This document shows, one piece after another, positions 27,812-35,956 of a stretch of DNA of 64,000 nt. Where the stretch lies: positions 50,493-114,492 of the forward strand of contig CAZPLU010000004.1 of assembly GCA_964587625.1 (NCBI GenBank). The letters run 5' to 3'. The notes under the pieces were generated by a model. The model did no database searches, was not told the DNA's origin, and saw nothing but the letters and a program-made list of their open reading frames with translations. Within the stretch, counting starts at the first letter, position 1, and every line of letters starts with the position of its first letter. A program made the translations under genes and the position numbers. Source of the stretch: DAOPZJ01 sp964587625. GTDB lineage: Bacteria; Bacillota; Clostridia; Oscillospirales; JAKOTC01.

Positions 27812-28756
27812 ATGATCAAAAGAATATCCCCTCTCCTGTTCGCCGCGCTGCTGGTGGGCACGGGTCTGGCGCTCTCCGGCTGCGCCGTGAAGGGACCCGA
27901 ACCGGAGCAGCTGAAAACCGATCTCAGAGCCGCCGGGTATTATGACAATATGCTGCCCGAATCCGTCAGAGCCATCGAGAAGGATTTATATGCGCAGCCG
28001 CTGCAGCTGACCGCCGTCAATACCCGGAAGAAAACGGGCGGCGGAGGGGACAGCGCGGTCTATGACTGTCAGCTGGTGTACGAAAACGAGATTTTGTATA
28101 TCGAAGCGGGTTATACAATTACGTACCTTGACGGAGCCGTCACTTCGGTCAACCGGCTCGACAACGACCGGTTTGTGCGCCTGACCGTGCCATCCTATAT
28201 TTCACAGGTGGAGAGTTTCGCGTATCGGGGCAATGACGACATCAATGAACTCGTGGTCGAGGACGGCGTGACCGGGATCGGCGAGGGCGCTTTCGCCGAT
28301 TGCGCGGCGTTGAAAACGGTCACGATCGGCGCGGATGTCGCGATGATGTCGACGGCGACTTTTCAGGGCTGCACGGCGCTTGGGCGTGTGACATTTACCG
28401 GCGCAAATCCGGTGGCGATCTTGAAAGATTGCTTTTCGGGCTGTACGGCGCTCAGGGATATGATTTTTCCCACGGCGCTAGAATTCATCGGTTCCTATGC
28501 CTTTGCCGGGTGCGCATTCGACACGTTGGAGTTTCCCGATAAGGTCTTCCAGTTCAGCGCGTCTTGCTTTTCCGGTTGCAAAACCCTGAAGCGCGTCAAT
28601 ATCCCGGCGAACATGAATTCGATCGATCCGACTTCATTCGAGGGCTGCGACGACCTCTCCAAAATCACCGTGAGTCCCCAAAATACCGATTATCGGATGG
28701 ACGGGAAGAACCTCGTTGAGATCGCAAGCGGCACGGTGATTTTCAGCGTGAAGTGA
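27812..28756 (+). CDS. BspA-type leucine-rich-repeat lipoprotein
   Basis: This 314-aa protein starts MIKRISPLLFAALLV with SD AAAGGATG and has a lipobox ALSGC. The second half contains about five BspA/Treponema-type LRR_5 units, each recognisable as IGEGAFADCAALKTVTI, STATFQGCTALGRVTF, LKDCFSGCTALRDMIF, IGSYAFAGCAF and SASCFSGCKTLKRVNI. These domains mediate surface binding in many gut and oral bacteria. The N-terminal 120 residues are unassigned. It is followed by a hairpin that also covers the ribosome binding site of the next gene. Confidence 0.88.
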   Translation: MIKRISPLLFAALLVGTGLALSGCAVKGPEPEQLKTDLRAAGYYDNMLPESVRAIEKDLYAQPLQLTAVNTRKKTGGGGDSAVYDCQLVYENEILYIEAGYTITYLDGAVTSVNRLDNDRFVRLTVPSYISQVESFAYRGNDDINELVVEDGVTGIGEGAFADCAALKTVTIGADVAMMSTATFQGCTALGRVTFTGANPVAILKDCFSGCTALRDMIFPTALEFIGSYAFAGCAFDTLEFPDKVFQFSASCFSGCKTLKRVNIPANMNSIDPTSFEGCDDLSKITVSPQNTDYRMDGKNLVEIASGTVIFSVK

Positions 28757-28792
28757 AATTTTGACGGAACAGCATTCCCCCGCGGCTATCAT

Positions 28793-28842
28793 AAACCTCC
28801 CGCGTTTCGGAAATACTACCGAAAACACGGGAGGTTTGTTTT
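28793..28842 (+). promoter_or_regulatory. Hairpin masking the ribosome binding site of the nucleotidyltransferase gene
   Basis: AAACCTCCCG (28793-28802) pairs with CGGGAGGTTT (28828-28837), extended by TTTCGG/CCGAAA inside, and is followed by GTTTT. The only good SD of the next gene, GGGAGG at 28829-28834, lies 8 nt before its ATG and is wholly within the 3' arm. The element could terminate the LRR transcript, or block translation of the next gene until it melts. Confidence 0.75.
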
Positions 28843-31086
28843 ATGAAAGCGGTTATCATGGCGGGCGGCGAAGGCAAACGACTCAGACCGTTGACGGCGG
28901 ATATGCCCAAGCCGATGCTCAAGCTCTGCGGAAAGCCGGTGCTGGAATACATTCTCAAACTGCTCGAAAAACACGGGGTTGACGAGGCCTGGCTGACGCT
29001 CGGTTACAAATCCGAAAAAATCATCGAACACTTCAAAAACGGGACTTTCGCGGGCATCAAACTCAATTTTATCGTTGAAAAGACCCCCCTCGGAACGGCC
29101 GGCGGCGTGAAAAACGCCGTGGGGGACGTCGATGAGGACTTGATCGTCATCAGCGGAGACGCGTTGTGCAACCTCGATTTGACGGCGGCTTTCGCTTATC
29201 ACCGGGGAAAAGGCGCCGACGCCACGATTATCGCGCGCAGGGTCAGCGACCCCCGGGAATACGGCTTGGCCGATATCGGCGCCGACGGGCAGGTGCGCGG
29301 GTTTTTGGAAAAACCGGGTTGGGGGGAGGCATTTACCGACATGGCCAATACCGGTATTTATATTTTATCCGGTCTTTGTTGCAAAAACATCAAAGCGGAC
29401 GGATTTTCCGATTTTGCGCGCGACGTTTTTCCGGCTCTGGTGACCAACAGCGCGCTGTATGCGTATCGCAGCGACGGCTATTGGCGGGATATCGGGGATA
29501 TAGCGGCATTTGTCGGCGCGCAGCGGGATCTGATCGGCGGGGTTGTCGGCTGTGAGATTGAGGGGGAACGCATCGGCGGGTGTATTTATGCAGAGGGCAA
29601 GCCGAAAGGGAATTTTTCGATCGACGCGCCCGGTTATGTCGGCCGCGGCGTCCGCATCGGCGACGGCGCGGTCATCGGGGAAAATTCGATCGTCGGAGAC
29701 GGCGTGATTATCGGCGCGCATGCGAGAACGGCCGGATGTGTTTTGATGGACGGGGCTGTGGTCGGGGAGAACTCCCTGTCACGCGGCTGTGTCGTCTGCG
29801 ACGGCGGCGGGATCGGCCGGGGCGCGACGGCGGCAAGCGGGTCCGTGATCGGGCCGCGCTCACTGCTCGGAGATGACGCGGTACTCGGAGAGGGCGTGAT
29901 TTTGCAAGAATTCGAGGTGGTGCCCGACGAGACGATCATGGTCGAAACCCCGCAAAAAGCCGCTCCGCAGCTGCCCGTCATGGGAGACAATATGATCACG
30001 GGGCGGCTCGGAACCGTCATCACGCCGCAATTTTGCCTGCGTTTGGGACAGTCGATCGCCCTGACTTGCGGCGGCCGGCCGATCTGCGTTGCCGACGACG
30101 GACTGAATGCCTCCTATATTCATAAACAGGCATTGGTCGCCGGAATTTTGGCGGAGGGGGGGCAGGTCTACGACACCGGCGTGATGTTCGCGGGGCAACT
30201 CTCCTTCGCTGTCACCGAGAGCGGGTCGATGATGGGCATTTTGGTCGGTGGATACGGACAAGGCGTCCGTTTTGTGGGCGCGTCGATCCCGAACGCCTTG
30301 CAAAAACAGATTGAGGCCTTGATTTCACGCAGCGCGGCGCCGACCAAAGGCGCAATGGTGCGGCTGCCCGAGATATTGTCGGGGGTGTCGGCGCTGTGGG
30401 AGAATCGGCTGATCTCGGCGTTGCCGCGGCGAAATATCGATTTTACGGGCAGCTTTTTTTGTAAAAATGCGGTTGTCGCCGAATCGGCCGCCAAAATATT
30501 TATGCAGTTGGGCGGCAAGAGCGGGGGCGATATGTCATTTAATTTTACGACGGACGGCGTCGAGACCAACATCAGCCGGGGCGGCGAGATCATATTGAAA
30601 AACGAACAGATTGTCGCCGTCTGCGCCGTCTTCGATTTTCAAAAGGACGTCGATGTCATGGTGACACACTCGGCGCCGAGGATACTTGAAAAAATCGGCG
30701 AGCGGTTCGGCAAACGGGTGTACCGACAGACCGCCTGCCGAGAGACCTGCGTATGGTCGTGCGACGGCGTCAGCGCGTTGTTATACGCGCTGTCGTGCGC
30801 GGGGAATTATGCCGATCTGATTCGGATCGCCGAGTCCCTGCCCGAGGTGGCCGTCTATGCCGAAGAGACGGAAATCGAGGGAAGCAGCGCGCAAATTCTC
30901 GGGAAGCTGCTTGCCAGAGACGGCGGCGTGCGCACCGAACGCGGCGTCGCGATGCCGACCAGCGCGGGCTGGATCACCGTGCGCCCTTCCGCCGACGGCA
31001 AGACGATTCGCATCATCACGGAGGCGGCGAGCGCCGAGGTGGCGAGGGAACTCTGCGGGGATTTTCAAAAATGGTTGGATCTTTGA
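28843..31086 (+). CDS. Sugar-phosphate nucleotidyltransferase fused to a degenerate phosphomutase-like domain
   Basis: The 747-aa protein has three parts. Residues 1 to about 230 form a nucleotidyltransferase (MAGGEGKRLRPLT, PKPMLKLCGKP, ISGDALCNLDL) like mannose-1-phosphate guanylyltransferase or glucose-1-phosphate transferases. Residues about 240-370 hold left-handed beta-helix hexapeptide repeats (IGDGAVIGENSIVGDGVIIG). The rest resembles alpha-D-phosphohexomutase (TPQFCLRLGQ, ASYIHKQALVAGILAEGGQVYDTGV), but the place of the phosphoserine loop (TGSHNP-like) reads TESGSMMGIL. The mutase part may thus be inactive or regulatory. Similar fusions exist in cyanobacteria and Clostridia. It probably makes NDP-sugars for surface glycans. 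The exact sugar is unknown. Confidence 0.87.
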   Translation: MKAVIMAGGEGKRLRPLTADMPKPMLKLCGKPVLEYILKLLEKHGVDEAWLTLGYKSEKIIEHFKNGTFAGIKLNFIVEKTPLGTAGGVKNAVGDVDEDLIVISGDALCNLDLTAAFAYHRGKGADATIIARRVSDPREYGLADIGADGQVRGFLEKPGWGEAFTDMANTGIYILSGLCCKNIKADGFSDFARDVFPALVTNSALYAYRSDGYWRDIGDIAAFVGAQRDLIGGVVGCEIEGERIGGCIYAEGKPKGNFSIDAPGYVGRGVRIGDGAVIGENSIVGDGVIIGAHARTAGCVLMDGAVVGENSLSRGCVVCDGGGIGRGATAASGSVIGPRSLLGDDAVLGEGVILQEFEVVPDETIMVETPQKAAPQLPVMGDNMITGRLGTVITPQFCLRLGQSIALTCGGRPICVADDGLNASYIHKQALVAGILAEGGQVYDTGVMFAGQLSFAVTESGSMMGILVGGYGQGVRFVGASIPNALQKQIEALISRSAAPTKGAMVRLPEILSGVSALWENRLISALPRRNIDFTGSFFCKNAVVAESAAKIFMQLGGKSGGDMSFNFTTDGVETNISRGGEIILKNEQIVAVCAVFDFQKDVDVMVTHSAPRILEKIGERFGKRVYRQTACRETCVWSCDGVSALLYALSCAGNYADLIRIAESLPEVAVYAEETEIEGSSAQILGKLLARDGGVRTERGVAMPTSAGWITVRPSADGKTIRIITEAASAEVARELCGDFQKWLDL

Positions 31087-31236
31087 CCTTTGACGAAGGG
31101 CGCGAACCGCGCACCCTGTCCCATATCAGAAGATTTACAAAAGATAAAATTTCAAAAACCGAGAAAAAAGAAGATAAAGTCAGAAGAGGAAGCGCCGTCC
31201 TGCGCGGATACGAGCCATCGTGTCCGCGCAGGGATA

Positions 31237-31253
31237 TTTGACTTTCCCTGACC
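31237..31253 (-). promoter_or_regulatory. CtsR operator (upstream, inverted copy)
   Basis: Read on the minus strand it is GGTCAGG-GAA-AGTCAAA, close to the CtsR consensus of two (A/G)GTCAAA heptads spaced by 3 nt. It abuts the -35 of the ctsR promoter. Confidence 0.75.
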
Positions 31254-31282
31254 TTGAAAATAAAAGTCGGAGAGGATATAAT
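31254..31282 (+). promoter_or_regulatory. Sigma-A promoter of the ctsR-mcsA-mcsB-clpC operon
   Basis: TTGAAA and TATAAT with a 17-nt spacer, placed exactly between two CtsR operators. Confidence 0.85.
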
Positions 31283-31291
31283 ATCGATAAA

Positions 31292-31308
31292 GGTCAAGGT
31301 AAGTCAAA
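31292..31308 (+). promoter_or_regulatory. CtsR operator (downstream copy)
   Basis: GGTCAAG-GTA-AGTCAAA matches the CtsR tandem heptad with one deviation. It lies 9 nt after the -10, over the expected start site, so bound CtsR should block initiation. This supports negative autoregulation of the operon. Confidence 0.9.
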
Positions 31309-31342
31309 GACAGACCGAGGCCTCGAAAGGATGACGAACCCC

Positions 31343-31801
31343 ATGACATTATCCGACAGAATCGCAAAAATAATTTTTGATCTGCTGGAAAAACACGACG
31401 GAGAGACCGAAATTCAACGCAACAATTTGGCCGCGCTGATCGGGTGCGTACCCAGCCAGATCAACTATGTCATCGACTCCCGCTTTACGCCCGAAAACGG
31501 GTATATGGTTTTGAGCAGGCGGGGCGGCGGCGGTTTTATCCGCATCACGCGGGTCAGTTCGGAAAAAAAGCTGATGCTGATGCATATCGTGAATTCGCTG
31601 ACGGATACGGTGGATATGCAGAGTTTGTACGCGATGATTCAATCGCTCGGATATAACGGACTGATGACGCGCCAAGAGGCCGAATTGATTTTAACGGCCT
31701 GCAGCGACAACGCTTTGAAACCCGCTGATCCGCAGACACGCGATATGTTGCGGGCATCCATCGCCAAGCAAGTATTCATTAAAATCGGCAGCAAGGAGTG
31801 A
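31343..31801 (+). CDS. ctsR: Transcriptional repressor CtsR
   Basis: CtsR represses class III heat-shock genes and is released by heat or arginine phosphorylation. The 152-aa protein has the winged helix (RNNLAALIGCVPSQINYVIDSRFT) and the glycine-rich wing RRGGGGFIRI, which is the thermosensing loop in known CtsR. The C-terminal four-helix dimer domain follows. The start MTLSDRIAK was chosen because the nearer upstream ATG sits on the SD GAAAGG. It heads the conserved operon and its own binding sites flank the promoter. Confidence 0.96.
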   Translation: MTLSDRIAKIIFDLLEKHDGETEIQRNNLAALIGCVPSQINYVIDSRFTPENGYMVLSRRGGGGFIRITRVSSEKKLMLMHIVNSLTDTVDMQSLYAMIQSLGYNGLMTRQEAELILTACSDNALKPADPQTRDMLRASIAKQVFIKIGSKE

Positions 31802-31808
31802 GATTGAT

Positions 31809-32315
31809 ATGCTTTGCGAAAATTGCAAAAAAAATGAGGTCAATACGACTTTGACCAAAAACATCAACGGTCATGTGACCGTCAGGCGCCTGTGTGCCGA
31901 GTGTGCGGCAAAGCAGGGGCTCGGCGCAATGGGCAGCGTCTTCGGCAGCATGCTCGGGGGCATCTTCTCCGATGCGATCAAACCGGGATCCGTCGTCAAA
32001 TGCAAGGTCTGCGGCAGTTCGCTGTCCGGATTCACGCGCACCGGAAAGGCCGGCTGCCCGAACTGTTATGCCGAATTTTATCCGCAGCTGCTCCCGACTT
32101 TGCAAAAAATTCACGGCAAGGTGGCGCATGTCGGAAAAGTCGGAACGGCGGAAAAAAACGAACCGGAGGGCGCTGTTGAAAAACCCTCGTCTGCACCGAC
32201 AAAGGAAGACAGGGTTGCCGAGCTGAAAACGCGGCTTGCAAAAGCGGTTGAGGCGCAGGAATACGAACAGGCGGCGGCGCTGCGCGATGAGATTAAAACG
32301 CTGCAACAGGGATGA
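31809..32315 (+). CDS. mcsA: Protein-arginine kinase activator McsA
   Basis: McsA activates the arginine kinase McsB. The 168-aa protein shows the zinc-binding pairs CENC, CAEC, CKVC and CPNC. The C-terminal UVR motif (VAELKTRLAKAVEAQEYEQAA) is of the type that contacts ClpC. The SD lies in the end of ctsR (AAGGAGTGA), so the two genes are likely coupled. It is only 6 nt before mcsB. Confidence 0.95.
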   Translation: MLCENCKKNEVNTTLTKNINGHVTVRRLCAECAAKQGLGAMGSVFGSMLGGIFSDAIKPGSVVKCKVCGSSLSGFTRTGKAGCPNCYAEFYPQLLPTLQKIHGKVAHVGKVGTAEKNEPEGAVEKPSSAPTKEDRVAELKTRLAKAVEAQEYEQAAALRDEIKTLQQG

Positions 32316-32321
32316 TTTGAT

Positions 32322-33356
32322 ATGAAAGAGAAATGGTATAACGAGACGGGTACCAATGAACCCGTCGCAATCTCCACACGCGTTCGGCTTGCGCGCAATC
32401 TGCGCGACACGCCTTTTCCGCGGCTGCTTGACGGCAGACAGAAACGGGAAGTTGCCGAAAAGGTGGTCGGCGAATTCAAAACGGCGCTCGGGGAACGCGC
32501 AGATGAATTCGACATCATCGATATGGGTAAACTCAAGGAGGAAGCCGCCTATTCGCTGGCGGAGAGGCGGTTGGTCAGTCCCGGGTTTGCGGCGGCCGGC
32601 GAGGGCGGATTTTTGATTTTGTCCAAAGATCATTCGGTTTCGATTATGATCAACGAGGAGGACCATGTCCGCATACAGGCGCTTGCCTCCGGACTGCAGC
32701 TTGAAAATGCCGCCGCCATGGCGAATGAGATCGACGACCGAATGAACGCCCGGCTGGGGTTCGCCTATGACGGCCGGCTCGGCTATCTGACCGAGTGTCC
32801 GACCAATTTGGGTACCGGGCTGCGCGCTTCGGTCATGCTTCATCTGCCCGCGATGTCGGCCTCCGGCGCTGTCGGACGGCTGGCGGAGACGGTCTCGCGG
32901 CTCGGGTTCACGGTGCGCGGGGCATATGGAGAGGGCTCGGAGATCAGGGGCGGGTTTTTCCAGATCTCGAATCAAATCACGCTCGGCATCTCCGAAAAGA
33001 ACGCGATCGACAATCTCTCGACGGTGGTCAGGCAGATCATCGCCACCGAAGAGGAGGAACGCAAACAGCTGATCGCCCAGCCGGAAATCCAAGACAAAAT
33101 TTGGCGCTCGCTGGGAATTTTGCGCACGGCGCGCATGCTCTCGGGCGACGAGACCTTTGAACTGGCTTCCAACCTGCGGCTCGGCGTCGCCTGCGGCGTC
33201 TACAAAGGCGAAAAAATCGATCCGGGCGCGCCCGGCAAACTGATCGCGCTGTCCGGCTCCGCGACGCTGACGGTAAAGAGCGGCAAAAAACTCTCGGCCG
33301 CCGAACGGGACGCGCTGCGGGCGGAGACGGTTCGGAACATAATGGGCGATCATTGA
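32322..33356 (+). CDS. mcsB: Protein-arginine kinase McsB
   Basis: McsB phosphorylates arginines on damaged proteins and on CtsR; the mark targets substrates to ClpCP. The 344-aa protein keeps the phosphagen-kinase-like nucleotide-site residues: STRVRLARNLRD near the N-terminus, INEEDHVRIQ, and ECPTNLGTGLRASVMLHLP with the catalytic cysteine analogue. The length matches the family (about 350). Gene order ctsR-mcsA-mcsB-clpC is the canonical Firmicute operon. Confidence 0.96.
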   Translation: MKEKWYNETGTNEPVAISTRVRLARNLRDTPFPRLLDGRQKREVAEKVVGEFKTALGERADEFDIIDMGKLKEEAAYSLAERRLVSPGFAAAGEGGFLILSKDHSVSIMINEEDHVRIQALASGLQLENAAAMANEIDDRMNARLGFAYDGRLGYLTECPTNLGTGLRASVMLHLPAMSASGAVGRLAETVSRLGFTVRGAYGEGSEIRGGFFQISNQITLGISEKNAIDNLSTVVRQIIATEEEERKQLIAQPEIQDKIWRSLGILRTARMLSGDETFELASNLRLGVACGVYKGEKIDPGAPGKLIALSGSATLTVKSGKKLSAAERDALRAETVRNIMGDH

Positions 33357-33405
33357 GAAGCCGATAATAATTTTCAAACGGATTTCCATGAAAGGAACGT
33401 ATACT

Positions 33406-35874
33406 ATGTATGTCTTTGGCGGATTTAATAATAAAGCGAACGAGGTGATGAGCGCGGCCATCGAGCTGGCCATGCAGATGGGGCACACCTATGTCGGCAG
33501 CGAACACCTGCTGGCGGCGCTGGCGAACCCCGAGAACGGGTATGCAGGACAGCTGCTTGCCGAAAATGACGTCACACCCGAAAAAGTCGGCGAGATCATC
33601 GGCGCTTCGGTCGGCAGAGGCATGCCGACCAATCTCAACCCCGCCGACCTGACCCCGCGCGGGAAATTTATCGTCGAGAAGGCGATGGTCATCGCCCGCA
33701 ATTCGGGCGGGAATTATGTGGTGCCGGAATATTTGCTGCTGGCACTTTGCGCCGAGCGCGACAATATGGCGATCTCGATTTTAAAAAAGCTGAACGTCGA
33801 TCCTCAGACCGTCGTGAGCGCGCTGGCGCAAAACGGCCCGGTATCGGCGCAGGAGCCGTATTCGGCGGGAGAGGAGAACGCCGCTCCCGGAGAAAATCCC
33901 GCGAAACCGACCGGGAAAACCCCCATGTTGGCGCAATTCGGGCGCGATTTGACCGCGTTCGCCAAGGAGGGTAAACTCGACCCCGTGATCGGGCGCGAGA
34001 ACGAAGTGCAGCGGATCATTCAGATTTTATCCCGACGCACCAAGAACAACCCCTGTTTGGTGGGAGAGCCGGGCGTCGGCAAAACCGCCGTGATCGAGGG
34101 GCTGGCGCAAAAGATCGTCGAGGGCGTTTTGCCCGACCAGCTCAAAAACAAGCGGATTTTTTCGCTGGACATGGGCGCGATGGTCGCGGGGACGCGGTAT
34201 CGCGGCGACTTTGAGGAACGCCTGAAAAAGGCGATGGAGGAGATCAAAAAAGAGGGCAACATCATCCTCTTTATCGACGAATTGCACACGATCATCGGCG
34301 CGGGCGCGGCCGAGGGTTCGGTCGACGCGGCCAACATCCTCAAACCTGCCCTGTCCAGAGGCGAAATGCAGGTGATCGGCGCGACGACTTTGTCCGAATA
34401 CCGCAAGCACGTCGAGAAAGACGCGGCGCTGGAGCGGCGCTTTCAGCCCGTGACGGTCGGCGAACCCTCCCAAGAAGACACGGTTGATATTTTGAAGGGG
34501 CTGCGCAATCGCTATGAGGCGCATCACAAAGTCAAGATCACCGATGCGGCGATTGAAGCCGCGGTCAAATTTTCGTCGCGCTATGTGGCCGACCGGTTTT
34601 TACCCGACAAGGCCATCGACCTGATTGACGAAGCCGCTTCGAAAGTGCGGCTGCAGGGATTGTCGGAACCGCCCGAGATCAAAGAGATCCAAAAACAGCT
34701 CGGAATGTTGGAGGAGGAAAAGAAAAACGCCGTCAAGCAGCAGGACTTTGAGAGCGCCGCGAAACTGCGTGACGAAGAAAAAAAGCTGCAGGCCGAGATG
34801 GACAAAACGCGCGGCGACTGGGAACGCGAGCGCACCGAGACCCGGCTCTCGGTCGACCGGGAGGATGTGGCGGGCATCGTGTCCGCCTGGACCGGCGTTC
34901 CGGTGTCCGAGTTGACCAGGGAGGAGGGGCAGCGGCTGATCAACCTCGAAGCCCGCCTGCATGAGCGCATCATCGGCCAGGAGGCGGCGGTCACGGCGGT
35001 GGCGAAAGCCGTCCGGCGCGGCAGAAGCGGCCTCAAGGACCCCAACCGCCCGATCGGCTCGTTCATCTTCCTGGGACCGACCGGCGTCGGGAAGACCGAA
35101 CTGTGCAAGGCGCTGGCGCAGGCGATGTTCGGCGACGACCGCGCGATGATCCGGCTGGATATGTCGGAATATATGGAAAAGCATACGGTCTCGAAGATGA
35201 TCGGGTCGCCGCCCGGTTATGTCGGGTATGAGGAGGGAGGTCAGCTGACCGAAAAAATCCGGCGCAAGCCCTACAGCGTGGTGCTGCTCGACGAGATCGA
35301 AAAAGCGCATCCGGATGTGTTCAACATCCTGTTGCAGGTGCTTGAGGACGGCTTTTTGACCGACTCGCAGGGACGAAAAGTCGATTTCAAAAACACGGTC
35401 ATCATCATGACCTCGAACGTCGGCGCGTCGCGTCTGGTCGAGAAGCAGCGCGCGCTCGGCTTCACCCAAAGCGATGAAAAAGTCGACTTGAAGCAGGCGG
35501 TCATGGAGGAATTGAAAAAGGCGTTCCGGCCCGAGTTTTTGAACCGCGTGGACGACATCGTCGTCTTTGACCGGCTGACCGAATCCGAAATCTGCGACAT
35601 CACCCGGCTGATGCTGAAAAACCTGTGCGTCCGCACCGGGCAAAACGGCATCATTCTCGCCTTTTCCGACGGGGCGATCGCGCATATCGCAAAAGCGGGT
35701 TTTGACCCGATTTACGGCGCGCGTCCGATTCGGCGCGTGATCCAAAGCGAAGTCGAGGACCGGGTCGCGGAGGGCATTTTGTCCGGCGAATTCAAATCCG
35801 GCGACACGGTGAAGTGCGGCTGTGAGGACGGGAAGCTGGTTTTTCAAACGGAAAATGCATCCCGCCCTACTTGA
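33406..35874 (+). CDS. clpC: ATP-dependent Clp protease ATP-binding subunit ClpC
   Basis: ClpC is the AAA+ unfoldase that feeds pArg-marked proteins to ClpP. The start MYVFGGFNN is preferred over MKGTYT 18 nt upstream because AAAGGA lies 9 nt before it; this gives 822 aa. Order of domains: two Clp_N repeats, first AAA+ (GEPGVGKTAV, FIDELHTIIGAG), a UVR-containing middle domain (KQQDFESAAKLRDEEKKL), second AAA+ (GPTGVGKTEL, LLDEIEKAH) and a D2-small C-terminus. The promoter of the next operon begins inside its stop codon. Confidence 0.96.
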   Translation: MYVFGGFNNKANEVMSAAIELAMQMGHTYVGSEHLLAALANPENGYAGQLLAENDVTPEKVGEIIGASVGRGMPTNLNPADLTPRGKFIVEKAMVIARNSGGNYVVPEYLLLALCAERDNMAISILKKLNVDPQTVVSALAQNGPVSAQEPYSAGEENAAPGENPAKPTGKTPMLAQFGRDLTAFAKEGKLDPVIGRENEVQRIIQILSRRTKNNPCLVGEPGVGKTAVIEGLAQKIVEGVLPDQLKNKRIFSLDMGAMVAGTRYRGDFEERLKKAMEEIKKEGNIILFIDELHTIIGAGAAEGSVDAANILKPALSRGEMQVIGATTLSEYRKHVEKDAALERRFQPVTVGEPSQEDTVDILKGLRNRYEAHHKVKITDAAIEAAVKFSSRYVADRFLPDKAIDLIDEAASKVRLQGLSEPPEIKEIQKQLGMLEEEKKNAVKQQDFESAAKLRDEEKKLQAEMDKTRGDWERERTETRLSVDREDVAGIVSAWTGVPVSELTREEGQRLINLEARLHERIIGQEAAVTAVAKAVRRGRSGLKDPNRPIGSFIFLGPTGVGKTELCKALAQAMFGDDRAMIRLDMSEYMEKHTVSKMIGSPPGYVGYEEGGQLTEKIRRKPYSVVLLDEIEKAHPDVFNILLQVLEDGFLTDSQGRKVDFKNTVIIMTSNVGASRLVEKQRALGFTQSDEKVDLKQAVMEELKKAFRPEFLNRVDDIVVFDRLTESEICDITRLMLKNLCVRTGQNGIILAFSDGAIAHIAKAGFDPIYGARPIRRVIQSEVEDRVAEGILSGEFKSGDTVKCGCEDGKLVFQTENASRPT

Positions 35875-35900
35875 CAAAACTGCCGAGGCGGTGGTAAATT
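35871..35900 (+). promoter_or_regulatory. Sigma-A promoter of the hrcA-grpE-dnaK-dnaJ operon
   Basis: A perfect TTGACA spans the clpC stop codon, and TAAATT follows after 18 nt. CIRCE lies 9 nt further on. Confidence 0.8.
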
Positions 35901-35909
35901 ATATGGGAC

Positions 35910-35936
35910 TTAGCACTCGACGGAAAGCAGTGCTAA
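35910..35936 (+). promoter_or_regulatory. CIRCE operator (HrcA binding site)
   Basis: TTAGCACTC-N9-CAGTGCTAA matches the CIRCE consensus TTAGCACTC-N9-GAGTGCTAA with one mismatch in the right arm. It lies just after the -10 and 20 nt before the hrcA start, as expected for HrcA autorepression. Confidence 0.97.
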
Positions 35937-35956
35937 ATGAGGGGCGGTGAAAGCGG

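Noticed and set aside
31079..31096. CTTTGACCTTTGAC after the nucleotidyltransferase gene as a third CtsR operator
   Set aside because: The two half-sites lack the 3-nt spacer required for CtsR, and the site is about 175 nt from the ctsR promoter.
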